Below are positions 1-9,200 of a stretch of DNA of 36,089 nt, in pieces. The DNA is from Muribaculaceae bacterium Isolate-110 (HZI) (GTDB lineage Bacteria; Bacteroidota; Bacteroidia; Bacteroidales; Muribaculaceae), in NCBI GenBank assembly GCA_003762875.1, contig RIBL01000024.1, positions 1 to 36,089 of the forward strand, written 5' to 3'. Positions within the stretch are counted from its first letter, which is position 1, and each line of letters opens with the position of its first letter. Position numbers and translations under genes: made by a program. Below the pieces are notes generated by a model that was not told where the DNA came from, did no database searches, and worked only from the letters and a program-made list of their open reading frames with translations.

Positions 1-108
1 AACGCCTACCCAATAGCCGCATGTAGCCCCAAGCCACGTGCTAATCTTTCGTTGTGTCTAAAAACATATTATAAACACGAAGTGTTGGAAATCAGCACTT
101 CACAATAA
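1..108 (+). CDS. 3' end of an upstream gene cut by the window edge (unidentified)
   Basis: Reading frame 1 is open from the first base to a TAA at 106-108 (about 35 codons), while the other two forward frames hit stops within the first 25 bases. The stop lies only 12 bp before the next start codon, which is the spacing expected inside an operon. The residues (including CSPKPRANLSLCLK) are too few to assign a family. The polysaccharide-locus context suggests another surface-glycan gene, but that is inference and chance openness is possible. Confidence 0.45.
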   Translation, partial: NAYPIAACSPKPRANLSLCLKTYYKHEVLEISTSQ

Positions 109-120
109 AAATATTTTCGA

Positions 121-1407
121 ATGAAAAGCCTCGATATAAATTTTCATACCGTCCGTCAGCAGACAAGAAATGTCGGATTTGCCGTCTTGATTGTCGGGAT
201 GCAGATAGGTATGTTTCTCAATTTGTTTGTTGCCAATATCGGATGGAACAATATATTGCCTCCATTGGCATTATTGGCTATAGTTAATGTCAATAATATA
301 AGTAAACTGCGTTTCCCATTGCTATCACGTAGCCTTGTTGCGGTAATCTTTTTTCAGATATTAGTCCTGCTATATATTTTTTATCAAGGATATGATGGCC
401 CGGATGTTACATTATTTACTTTGTTTGTAACTGCGACACTGCTATGTTTCGCTTCACTCAATGTCCGGCAGTTGGATTATGCCGGAATCATCAAGGCCGG
501 TTGGTGGCTGTCGTTTGTATGTTGTTTGTTGGGATTATATGTAACCACGCTTGGTCGAGCATATGTCAAACTCGCTACTGCCGGAAATGACTTAATGGTC
601 GATGGATTGACATTAGGTGGCGGTGGGGTCATCTGTATTTTGTTCTCACTGTTCTATAAGCCAAAGACCAGGATAGTGAAGACATTGGTTATGCTTGGTA
701 TATTTATCGGTATTGCAACAATCGTATTTTCCGGTAAAAGGTCTCCGCTGTTGGTTGGAGCTGCAATGTGTTTGTTGTACTGTTATAAAATTAAAGGTTT
801 GAATTTTGTGCAGACTGTGAAGATTGGTATTTTGTTATTGATAGGTGGTGGTATCTTGATATCGATCTTCAATACTGAGTTTAATATTGTTGAACAATTA
901 AGCAATAGTATAGAGAGAACTGTAACAGGTATTGATGATATGCTTACAGGCTCAAGCAAATCCGGACAGTCTGCCAGAATGAGATATTTTGCCAAGCAAT
1001 GGGCCTATGATTATATTGATATAAGATTCACGGCTATAAATTTTATACTCGGAGCTGGTGTTATGACACGATGGCTTGATGTGCCTATATTGCAGTCATT
1101 TCTTGATATGGGTATAATTGGCTTTATGTTTTTTGTTGTGTTCGTTATCGCATATCCGATACGCATATTGTTGTCACGGCTTTCAAACAATCCTCAGATA
1201 CTGTTTGCATGTCTATATTGTCTGCCTAATATTGTAACAACGTTTAATTCCGGTACGCCGTATGGTATGGCCCGATGGATTCCCATTGGTTTTCTACTTG
1301 TTGTATTAGTGGCTTTTAGAAAAACGCAACGAGCCAATATTATGCAGAAAAATTGTCAAACGGACTTTACATCAGATTATTCAACTATAAACAGAGTCAA
1401 TGTCTAA
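121..1407 (+). CDS. Wzy-like O-antigen/EPS polymerase, integral membrane protein
   Basis: A 428-residue protein made almost entirely of hydrophobic helices (about ten to twelve membrane segments), with one larger polar stretch around residues 265-300 before the last helices. This layout, the length and the position among glycosyltransferase genes match O-antigen ligase/polymerase (Wzy/WaaL-like) proteins, which join lipid-linked oligosaccharide repeats on the periplasmic face of the inner membrane. Wzy proteins are poorly conserved in sequence, so the call rests on topology and neighbours. A WaaL-type ligase or another polysaccharide membrane protein is the alternative. The stop overlaps the next start by 8 bp, so the two genes are probably co-translated. 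Confidence 0.7.
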   Translation: MKSLDINFHTVRQQTRNVGFAVLIVGMQIGMFLNLFVANIGWNNILPPLALLAIVNVNNISKLRFPLLSRSLVAVIFFQILVLLYIFYQGYDGPDVTLFTLFVTATLLCFASLNVRQLDYAGIIKAGWWLSFVCCLLGLYVTTLGRAYVKLATAGNDLMVDGLTLGGGGVICILFSLFYKPKTRIVKTLVMLGIFIGIATIVFSGKRSPLLVGAAMCLLYCYKIKGLNFVQTVKIGILLLIGGGILISIFNTEFNIVEQLSNSIERTVTGIDDMLTGSSKSGQSARMRYFAKQWAYDYIDIRFTAINFILGAGVMTRWLDVPILQSFLDMGIIGFMFFVVFVIAYPIRILLSRLSNNPQILFACLYCLPNIVTTFNSGTPYGMARWIPIGFLLVVLVAFRKTQRANIMQKNCQTDFTSDYSTINRVNV

Positions 1408-2497
1408 ACTTTGTGTAATATATAATATGGCGGCTAAGTATCGGGCTCCGATATTCCGACTTATGGATAAGGAGTTTGATATAGACTGGCATTACGGCCA
1501 TCAGATTGGTGACATCAAGGAGATGGATGCTTCCGAGTTAAAACGTGTTGCTCGTACAGGCCGTAAAAAGCTTGGGCCGTTCATCTGGCAGACAGGAATG
1601 CTTCACTTGTTGTGGAAGTCTGACTATGATACGTATATAATGACCGGCGAGCCTTTTACACTCTCTTCATGGGCCTTTTGCATATTAAAGCGCATCTTCC
1701 GCCCTAATAAAAAAGTATATTATTGGAGTCATGGATGGTATGGCCGTGAAGGTCGGTTTAAGAAATGGCTTAAACGCGGTTTTTTCGGACTTGCTGACGG
1801 TACTTTCCTATATGGTAACTATGCTCGTCAACAGGCTATAGCGCAGGGTAATAACCCAGACAAACTTTGGGTCATACATAACTCTCTTGACTATGACAGT
1901 CATCTTGATTTAAGGCGTGGAATGAAACCGTCGGACATCTATAAGGAGCATTTTCATAACGATGCTCCGACGCTGATATTCATAGGTCGTCTCACACCTG
2001 TAAAACGTCTTGACATGGTGATTAAAGCAATGGGGCTGCTAAAAGCCAAAGGCATGGAATATAATCTCGTAATAGTTGGAGACGGCAGCGAAGCGGAGAG
2101 TTTGAAATCATTGGCTGAGGCCGAAGGAATCAAAGCATGGTTTTATGGCAGTTGTTATGATGATGCAGAGACAGCGTCATTGATCTATAATGCCGACCTG
2201 TGTGTCTCTCCCGGAAATGTAGGGTTGACTGCAATCCATACAATGACTTTTGGCACACCGGTGTTGACACACGATAACTTTAAGAATCAGATGCCGGAGT
2301 TTGAAGCGATACGGGATGGCGAGACCGGTGCGTTTTTCAAGGAAAATTCATCCGAAAGCCTTGCTGATGCTATTATGCAGTGGTTTTCTTCAAAGTCATG
2401 CGCGCGAGATAAAGTGAGAGAGGCTTGTTATCACGAAATTGATAATTACTGGACTCCGGAATTTCAGATTAAAGTGTTGAAATATCAGTTAAATTAA
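1400..2497 (+). CDS. Family 4-type glycosyltransferase (GT-B fold)
   Basis: A 365-residue protein with no membrane helix. The C-terminal half carries the GT4 nucleotide-sugar-binding signature: IFIGRLTPVKRLDMVI near residues 193-208, then VIVGDGSEAE near 224-233. It probably adds one sugar to the lipid-linked repeat unit on the cytoplasmic side. The region where GT4 enzymes normally carry the E-x7-E motif reads PGNVGLTAIHTMTFGTP here, so both glutamates appear replaced. This is a divergent subfamily or an altered active site. It overlaps the polymerase gene by 8 bp and is 6 bp from the next start, so it lies in the same operon. Donor and acceptor sugars cannot be read from sequence. Confidence 0.85.
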   Translation: MSKLCVIYNMAAKYRAPIFRLMDKEFDIDWHYGHQIGDIKEMDASELKRVARTGRKKLGPFIWQTGMLHLLWKSDYDTYIMTGEPFTLSSWAFCILKRIFRPNKKVYYWSHGWYGREGRFKKWLKRGFFGLADGTFLYGNYARQQAIAQGNNPDKLWVIHNSLDYDSHLDLRRGMKPSDIYKEHFHNDAPTLIFIGRLTPVKRLDMVIKAMGLLKAKGMEYNLVIVGDGSEAESLKSLAEAEGIKAWFYGSCYDDAETASLIYNADLCVSPGNVGLTAIHTMTFGTPVLTHDNFKNQMPEFEAIRDGETGAFFKENSSESLADAIMQWFSSKSCARDKVREACYHEIDNYWTPEFQIKVLKYQLN

Positions 2498-2503
2498 ACT
2501 TTG

Positions 2504-3049
2504 ATGTCAGTATTAAAAGAATCACTATGTGACCATGTGAGAAACTATAGAAATATATCGTTTCTTAGTCATTGCTGGCGTTATTTTATAAATCCGTCTT
2601 ATCGGATTATATGGCTGTTTCGGTTGACAGGTGGCTGTCGAAATTCTTTGATAAGACGATTGTTGAATACCTATTATATGAGACAATGTAATAAGTTTCA
2701 GATTGTGCTTGGAGCAGAGGCTAAAATTGGAGCAGGATTGATCTTTGGTCATAATGGACCGATCGTTATCAATGCCAATTCCGTAATAGGAGAAAATTGC
2801 ATAATACATCCGTGTGTATTGATTGGAGGGGATAGAGGTTCGGGAAATCCTATAATTGGTGATAATGTTTTTATTGGACATGGCAGCAAAATTACAGGCG
2901 GTTGTCACATAGGAAATGATGTATTTATAGCTCCTGCTGCAGTCATAACCAAGGATGTGCCTGATGACAGTATTGTTGGAGCCGGATTGAATAATATAAT
3001 TCGAAATAGCGGTGGCCGACAGGCTAATATGAAGTATCGTAAATACTGA
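2504..3049 (+). CDS. Left-handed beta-helix (hexapeptide) acetyltransferase, serine-acetyltransferase-like
   Basis: A 181-residue protein with a helical N-terminus, followed from about residue 70 by hexapeptide repeats (imperfect [LIV]-G-x4 units such as IGAGLIFG, IGENCI, IGDNVFIG, IGNDVFIA), the mark of LbH acyltransferases. Its layout resembles CysE-like and colanic-acid-type acetyltransferases, and in this operon it most likely O- or N-acetylates a sugar of the exported polysaccharide. The longer frame begins with a TTG at 2501. I prefer the ATG three bases later, 6 bp after the previous stop. A metabolic serine O-acetyltransferase is less likely because of the location. Confidence 0.85.
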   Translation: MSVLKESLCDHVRNYRNISFLSHCWRYFINPSYRIIWLFRLTGGCRNSLIRRLLNTYYMRQCNKFQIVLGAEAKIGAGLIFGHNGPIVINANSVIGENCIIHPCVLIGGDRGSGNPIIGDNVFIGHGSKITGGCHIGNDVFIAPAAVITKDVPDDSIVGAGLNNIIRNSGGRQANMKYRKY

Positions 3050-3100
3050 TTCAATAAAGAATATTTTAATTGGCGTTTTTCAGCGAAAATCTAAGAACTG

Positions 3101-4012
3101 ATGCATAATATACATTTCTATACTCTACTTTATATAGATCCAAACGAAACTCGGCAGCTAAGGGGTAAAAATCGCAGCGGTGATGAGAGAATTAAAATCT
3201 TTCTGCGTAATGCAGCTATGCTTAATAAGTCATTGATTGAGTTTGGCCGTATTGCTAATCCGTTGACTATTCTGACAAACGAGCATGATTTGATTGCAAG
3301 ACTGTCGGATGAAATAGGATATCAAGATTACGATATTTTGGAAATTCCGTTTAGCCTTAATGTGCCCAAGGGAATAAAATTTTATTCGGCACACTATAAA
3401 ATAGATGCCTACAAATATTTATCGACATTGGATTCCGAAAGATATTCAGTGCTTGTTGATAATGATATTGTATTGTTGAATGATTTCCCTCAGGAGTTTT
3501 TCAATATTGCTGAAGCAGGGATTCCAATTTGTTATCGTCTACAAGGATATGATATTGACAGAATAATGAAAGATACTCGTAAAATATCACCTGATACATC
3601 CGTTGTCGAATGGTGTGGAGGGGAGTTTATGAGCGGAAAGACCAAATTTTGGAAGGAATTATATGAGCGTTGTGTAAATATTGCTCCATCATATTTTAGC
3701 AGTTTGGATAAAGATCTTTTTCATGTTGGGGATGAAATGTTGACAAGTCTTGCCATTGCCGAGATGACGGATAATGGAATGCGTTTACTTGATGCGGGAA
3801 CTATGAATATAATCCGTCGTTTTTGGGGAGCAAACGAAGACGTCTCGATAAAAAAATTAAAGGCCTCATTGATTCATCTGCCTGCTGATAAAGTATGGAT
3901 TGCATCAAAGCCGTTAAATTCACAGTTTACCCCCCCCGAGTTTATAAAATCGTATAGTAGATATATGCGAATCTTTAAATTTATAAGCAGATTAAAATCT
4001 TTATTGCACTAA
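3101..4012 (+). CDS. Glycosyltransferase-like protein with DXD motif, unassigned family
   Basis: A 303-residue soluble protein. I recognise no named family with certainty, but residues around 116-124 read VLVDNDIVL, which contains a D-N-D triplet after a hydrophobic strand. That is how GT-A enzymes (for example GT8-like) present their metal and nucleotide-sugar ligands. The operon context supports a role in building the polysaccharide repeat unit. It starts 51 bp after the acetyltransferase and ends 28 bp before the next glycosyltransferase. An 8-C run at 3930-3937 encodes part of a Thr-Pro-Pro stretch near residue 277 and is in frame. Confidence 0.6.
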   Translation: MHNIHFYTLLYIDPNETRQLRGKNRSGDERIKIFLRNAAMLNKSLIEFGRIANPLTILTNEHDLIARLSDEIGYQDYDILEIPFSLNVPKGIKFYSAHYKIDAYKYLSTLDSERYSVLVDNDIVLLNDFPQEFFNIAEAGIPICYRLQGYDIDRIMKDTRKISPDTSVVEWCGGEFMSGKTKFWKELYERCVNIAPSYFSSLDKDLFHVGDEMLTSLAIAEMTDNGMRLLDAGTMNIIRRFWGANEDVSIKKLKASLIHLPADKVWIASKPLNSQFTPPEFIKSYSRYMRIFKFISRLKSLLH

Positions 4013-4040
4013 TAATCAGTTGCCGTAAAATTAAAGTATC

Positions 4041-5231
4041 ATGCCCAAGTTACTCCAGATAAATGTGACGGCCAATCAAGGGTCTACCGGGAAGATAGCC
4101 GAGCAGGTTGGCCGGCTTGCTATCAGCCAAGGGTGGGATTCTTGGATTGCGTATGGTCGGGGATTGCCTCAGAGCCAGTCTCAACTGATAAGGATTGGCA
4201 ATGACCTTGACATGCGCATACATGGGGTGCAGTCAAGGCTGCTGGACAATCATGGCCTCGCATCAAAAGCGGTGACGAGGCATTTTATAGAGGAGGCAAG
4301 ACGCATCAATCCCGATGTCATACATCTGCACAACATTCATGGTTATTATCTGAATTATCCGTTGCTCTTTGACTATCTTAAAGAGTGGGGAGGACCTGTG
4401 GTGTGGACTCTTCATGACTGTTGGCCCTTTACAGGCCATTGCGCTTACTTCATGATGAGTGGATGTGAGAAGTGGACTGAGGGGTGTCACGACTGTGAGA
4501 ATCTGCGGGCCTATCCGGCCTCTTTGCTAAAGGATGGCTCGAGGAGAAACTATGAATTGAAAAAAAATATATTCACATCGTTGGGCGACAGGCTCACACT
4601 TGTGCCTGTGTCACATTATGTGGGTGATTACATAGGTCGCTCATTTTTTGGCAATACGCGATGTGAAGTGATACACAATGGCATTGATATTGACGTTTTC
4701 AAGCCTTGTGCGCCAAAGGAGAAGCTTGTTCTTGGTGTTGCGAATGTATGGGAGCAGCGTAAGGGGTTATTTGACTTTTATAAATTGCGCGAGCTTTTGC
4801 CAAGGGAATATAAAATATTACTTGTCGGATTGACCAAAAAGCAGATTGCCGGATTGCCTGATGGTATTGACGGACTGTCGAGAACTGAAAACCAGACGGA
4901 GCTTGCAAAACTGTATTCCAAGTCGGTCGCATTGGTTAATCCTACATATGAGGACAACTATCCGACGGTCAATCTTGAGGCCATAGCGTGTGGCACTCCT
5001 GTGATAACTTATCGTACAGGTGGCTCTTCCGAATCGATAACTCCCGACACTGGAGTTGTTATTGATCAAGGAGATGTCAGAGGTGTTGCCGATGCCGTAT
5101 TGCAGTTTGAACGGTCAGGCTTGCCATCGGTCGATAATTGTCGCGCTTATGCCGTGGCGCATTTCGACCAGCGAGATTGCTTTAAGGCCTATCTCGAAAT
5201 GTATGATAGGTTGCGAAGCCGATTATGTTAG
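4041..5231 (+). CDS. Family 4 glycosyltransferase, WcaC/colanic-acid-like
   Basis: A 396-residue GT-B enzyme. The N-terminus has the glycine-rich loop typical of GT4 (NQGSTGKIAEQVG, about residues 11-23). The middle has HLHNIHGYYLN and a WTLHDCWPFTGHC segment with several cysteines, characteristic of the WcaC-like subgroup. The C-terminal half carries an intact E-x7-E (YEDNYPTVNLEAIACGTP, near residues 301-318). It transfers a sugar from a nucleotide donor onto the growing lipid-linked glycan in the cytoplasm. GC content is higher than in the genes just upstream, so the locus may be a mosaic. Confidence 0.9.
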   Translation: MPKLLQINVTANQGSTGKIAEQVGRLAISQGWDSWIAYGRGLPQSQSQLIRIGNDLDMRIHGVQSRLLDNHGLASKAVTRHFIEEARRINPDVIHLHNIHGYYLNYPLLFDYLKEWGGPVVWTLHDCWPFTGHCAYFMMSGCEKWTEGCHDCENLRAYPASLLKDGSRRNYELKKNIFTSLGDRLTLVPVSHYVGDYIGRSFFGNTRCEVIHNGIDIDVFKPCAPKEKLVLGVANVWEQRKGLFDFYKLRELLPREYKILLVGLTKKQIAGLPDGIDGLSRTENQTELAKLYSKSVALVNPTYEDNYPTVNLEAIACGTPVITYRTGGSSESITPDTGVVIDQGDVRGVADAVLQFERSGLPSVDNCRAYAVAHFDQRDCFKAYLEMYDRLRSRLC

Positions 5232-5362
5232 AGTGAGTTTTTATTTCCGACTTCCAATAATTCAGCTATAGACGTTATACAAAATATTGTGTGTGGTATA
5301 GTGTGATATAGCTTTTTCTACAAATCTGACACTGTTATTTCTCACGACTAAAACATCAATTT

Positions 5363-6133
5363 ATGAAAATATCTATCGTCACTGCTACTTACAATAGCGG
5401 TGTGTCTCTAAGGGATACTCTGGAGAGTGTCTTGTCTCAGACATATGATGATTATGAGCATATTATTGTTGACGGCGGTTCGACTGACAATACTTTGGAC
5501 ATACTCCGTGAGTATGAGCCTCGATATAAAGGGCGGTTGAAGTGGCATTCCGAGCCCGACCGCGGCATATATGACGCGATGAACAAGGGCATCATCCGCG
5601 CTACCGGCGAGCTCGTGGGGCTGCTCAATTCTGACGATTTCTACACCTCTGATGATGTATTGGCTTCTATCGCAGAAAGTTATAAATCGGGGGGGGGGGA
5701 TGCCGTGTATGGCGACGTGTGTTATGTCCATCCCAACGACCTCAAAAAGATGGTGCGACGTTACAGCTCCGCATCGTTCAGCCGCTGGAAGATGCGCCTC
5801 GGCTTTATGCCAGCCCATCCGTCATTCTACTGTCGCAGAAGTGTGTATATGCGTCTCGGCATGTTTGACCTGCGCTTTAAGATTGCTGCCGATTTCGAGC
5901 AGTTGCTGAGGCTGATATTTGTCAATCATATCAAGACCAAGTATATCCCCAAGACTTTCGTGACGATGCGCACAGGCGGAGCCTCGACCTCGGGTCTGAG
6001 CAGCCACAGGCAGATATATCACGACCATATGATGGCCTATAAGGTCAATGGTGTGTATTCCAACTGCATGCTTGAGTCGATGCGCTACATGTGTAAGATC
6101 TGTGAGCGTATCAGAGACAAAATCGCGCTCTGA
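5363..6133 (+). CDS. Family 2 glycosyltransferase, WcaE-like
   Basis: A 256-residue GT-A enzyme. It opens with SIVTATYNSGVSLRDTLESV, the GT2 nucleotide-binding start. It then shows IIVDGGSTDNT (about residues 35-45), EPDRGIYDAMNKG (about 68-80) and LLNSDDFY (about 92-99), the last holding the metal-binding acidic pair. It probably adds a sugar to the polysaccharide repeat. A 131-bp gap separates it from the previous gene, so it may have its own promoter, though no clear TAnnTTTG box is seen there. The coding sequence contains an 11-G run (5689-5699) that encodes three glycines; one slipped base would shift the frame. Codon use becomes GC-rich through the second half. Confidence 0.92.
   Translation: MKISIVTATYNSGVSLRDTLESVLSQTYDDYEHIIVDGGSTDNTLDILREYEPRYKGRLKWHSEPDRGIYDAMNKGIIRATGELVGLLNSDDFYTSDDVLASIAESYKSGGGDAVYGDVCYVHPNDLKKMVRRYSSASFSRWKMRLGFMPAHPSFYCRRSVYMRLGMFDLRFKIAADFEQLLRLIFVNHIKTKYIPKTFVTMRTGGASTSGLSSHRQIYHDHMMAYKVNGVYSNCMLESMRYMCKICERIRDKIAL
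5689..5699 (+). repeat. 11-G homopolymer tract inside the GT2 gene
   Basis: Eleven consecutive G bases (codons TCG-GGG-GGG-GGG-GAT) at about residue 109 of the glycosyltransferase. The frame is open with eleven Gs as given. Tracts of this length in surface-glycan genes are classical sites of slipped-strand phase variation in other bacteria; whether that happens here is inference, and a base-calling error in the tract is also possible. Confidence 0.8.
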
Positions 6134-6149
6134 CCGAAATCATAAGGAG

Positions 6150-6278
6150 GGAGATACATAAGGACAAAAGTCTCACAAGAAACAAAAGTTTTTTAAGTTG
6201 TCAGGGCAACCGTTTATTTACCCCTATAACTTAAAAAAACTTTTGTTTCTTGTGAGACTTTTGTCCTTATGTATCTCC
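6150..6278. terminator. Long near-perfect inverted repeat between convergent genes, likely bidirectional terminator
   Basis: The left arm is 6150-6199 and the right arm 6228-6278. The arms are exact reverse complements over about 50 bp except for one extra A on the right (T6 against A7), with a 28-nt loop. The structure sits between the + strand GT2 gene (stop at 6133) and the - strand nifJ gene (stop at 6289), so it would end transcription from both sides. Each arm holds an A/T run on the loop side and an internal ACAAAAG repeat. It is several times longer than an ordinary intrinsic terminator, so a small non-autonomous repeat element is an alternative. Confidence 0.75.
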
Positions 6279-6288
6279 ACTCAGGGGG

Positions 6289-9200
6289 TTAAATCTTCCC
6301 GAGGGCACGGGCTTCGCGGTCGCAGTCTTGCTGCAGGAGGGGACGGAGCAGGGCTGCGCGTTCGGGCGAAATCATGTTGAGGTCGATATAACGGTCTTCC
6401 GCGTCAGTGTATTGGCGGGTGTCGCCTACAGGCTCGGAGGTCTTGAATGATGGTGAAACCGTGGCCGGGGTCGAGCCGTTGGAGCCGCTGTTGTCGGGCC
6501 CGGGGATAGGGCGGTCAATGGTGAGCGGTTCTTCCCCGCGGGCATAGGCCTCGGGGTTGAAGCGATAGAGCGGCCAGTAGCCGGCTTGGACGGCGCGTCG
6601 TTCCTCGATAATGGAGTGGCCGAGCCCCGGACGTATGCCGTGGTTGATGCACGGACAGTAGGCTATGACTATGGCCGGGCCGGGATAGCGTTCGGCCTCG
6701 ACGAGCGCGTCGATGGTCTGCTGATAGTTGGCTCCGAGAGCTACCGAAGCCACATAGACGTTGCCATAGGTCATCATCATGCGGCCGAGATTCTTTTTGG
6801 AAGTCGACTTGCCGTCGGCCGAATATTTGGCGATGCATGAGCGCGGTGTGGCTTTGGATGTCTGGCCGCCGGTGTTGGAGTAGCACTCGGTGTCCATGAC
6901 GAGAATCTTGATCGGTTCGCCCGAAGCAAGCACATGGTCCAGTCCGCCGAAGTCGATGTCGTAGGCCCAGCCGTCGCCGCCTATGGCCCATACCGATTTT
7001 GCAGCGAGCATGTCGGCACACTCGAGCAACTCGGCATATTGCGGGGCGGCGTCGCGCACCGGACTGAGCATCGCCACGAGCTGAGAGGCTGTCGAGGCTG
7101 AGAACTCGGGGTCGTCCTTGGCGTCATACCATGCCTGAAGCGGGGCCCTGAGATAGGGCATGGTCTTGTCGGAGTCAATCATGTCGCGCACCATCATCTC
7201 GACGCGTGCGCGCCGTTGCTTCATGGATACAAGCATGCCGAAACCATACTCGGCGTTGTCCTCGAAGAGCGAATTGCCCCATGCCGGTCCGCGGCCCGTG
7301 CGGTCGGTGCAGTAGGCGTTGGATGGATAGTTGGCACCCCATATGGAGCTGCATCCGGTGGCGTTGGCTATGAGCAACCGTGGCCCGAAGAGCTGGGTGA
7401 GCAGCTTGACGTAAGGTGTCTCGCCACATCCGGCACATGCGCCCGAGAACTCCAGACACGGTGTGCGCAATTGCGAGCCGTTGACTGTGGCCGCCGGCAG
7501 CAGCGTGTCCTTGGGTGTGACATTGGCGCGGAGCCATTCGAGATGCTGACGCTCCGAGTCGGCCACCAAGCTGACGGGTGTCATGGTCAGGGCGTGACCC
7601 GGACATATGAGCGAACATGACGAGCAGCCGAGGCAGTCGTCGGTATAATTCTGTATCCTGAACTTGCAGCCCGACAGTGCGGGTGAGCCGTGAGCATCCT
7701 TGCATGTGAGTCCGTCGGGTGCGGCTTCGGCTTCGGACTTGTCAAGCAGGAAGGGGCGTATGGCTGCGTGAGGACACACAAGACTGCACTCGGTGCACTC
7801 AACACATTTGTCGGCATTCCATACGGGCACCCGCGTGGCTATGCGCCGGTGTTCATAGGTGGTAGTGCCCATCGGCATGGTGCCGTCGGGCGAGAAAGCC
7901 GAGACGGGAATGCTGTCGCCGTGTCCGTGGATGCATGGTGTGTGGATGTTGAGTATGAAATCCTTAAGCCGAGGGTCGGAGATGTGTGGGGTGGGGGATG
8001 GCCGCGAGTCGTCGGTCGTGGTCCATCCATCGATGGCTGTGTAATCGATCTCCTTGAGTGCGTCGACTGCCATCTCTATGGCTTGCAGGTTGCGCTCCAC
8101 CACTTCGCCCCCCTCGTGTATGTAGGCCGTCTTGATTTTTTCCTGAAGTTGAGGATAGGTGATGTTAAACGGGATTATTTCACTCAGATATAGCAGCACG
8201 GTCTCCATCGGCATGTTGATTCTCGGCAGCATGCCCACCTTTGCGGCTATGGCGTCGGCATCGATGTTGTAGAACCTCACATGTCTCTCAGCCATCTGCC
8301 GGCGCATGGCGAGAGGCAGACGTGATGTCATCTGTTCGGAAGTCCATGGCGAGTTGAGCACAAATACTCCACCGTCGCGTATATTGTCGAGCATGGAGAA
8401 ACGGTGTACGTATGACGCCTTGTGACACCCCACATAGTCGGCGTCCTTGATGCTGTAGGCCGAGGTGACCGGTGAGTGACCGATGCGTAGCTGGGATATG
8501 GTGTAGCCGCCCGACTTCTTGGCCGAGTAGCTGAAATAGGCCTGGGCATACACGCCCGGAGTATTGCCGAGTATGGAGGCTACCTGCTTGGTGCCCCCAA
8601 CGGTGCCGTCGTTGCCTATGCCGTAGAGTATTGCCTGATAAGTGCCGGCGGTTGCCGATGTGTCGATGTTTTCGGACACGTCGAGCGATAGATGGGTCAC
8701 ATCGTCATTGATGCCTACGGTGAATGTCTCTTTGGGCGTCGGCCGGGCCATTTCGTCAAATATGGCTTTTACCATCGAGGGGTCAACCTCTTTGCTCGAC
8801 AGGCCGTAGCGTCCGCCGATGACTTTTGGCTGCACTCCCTGCGGGACATATCCGTAGAGGGCCGACTTCACGTCCTCGCATAAAGGCTCGTGCTGCGCGC
8901 CCGGCTCTTTGGTACGGTCCATGACGGCGACTATCCTGACTGTCGTAGGTAGTGCTGCACGCAGGGCTTCGGTGGGGAAAGGCCTGTAGAGCCTCACTTT
9001 TATAATGCCTGTCTTGTAGCCCCGCTTATTGTTTAGATAATCGACGGTTTCGCTTACCACATCGGCTCCCGACCCCATGATTACAACCACTCTGTCGGCG
9101 TCGGGCGCACCGTGATAGTCCACGAGATGATAATGACGTCCTGTGGCATTGCCTACACGGTCCATCGCAGCCTGGACGATGGCTGGAAAAGCGTCATAAA

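Noticed and set aside
3930-3937. C8 tract in the transferase-like gene as a phase-variation site
   Set aside because: Eight bases is short, and it encodes an ordinary Thr-Pro-Pro stretch near the C-terminus; much weaker case than the G11 tract.
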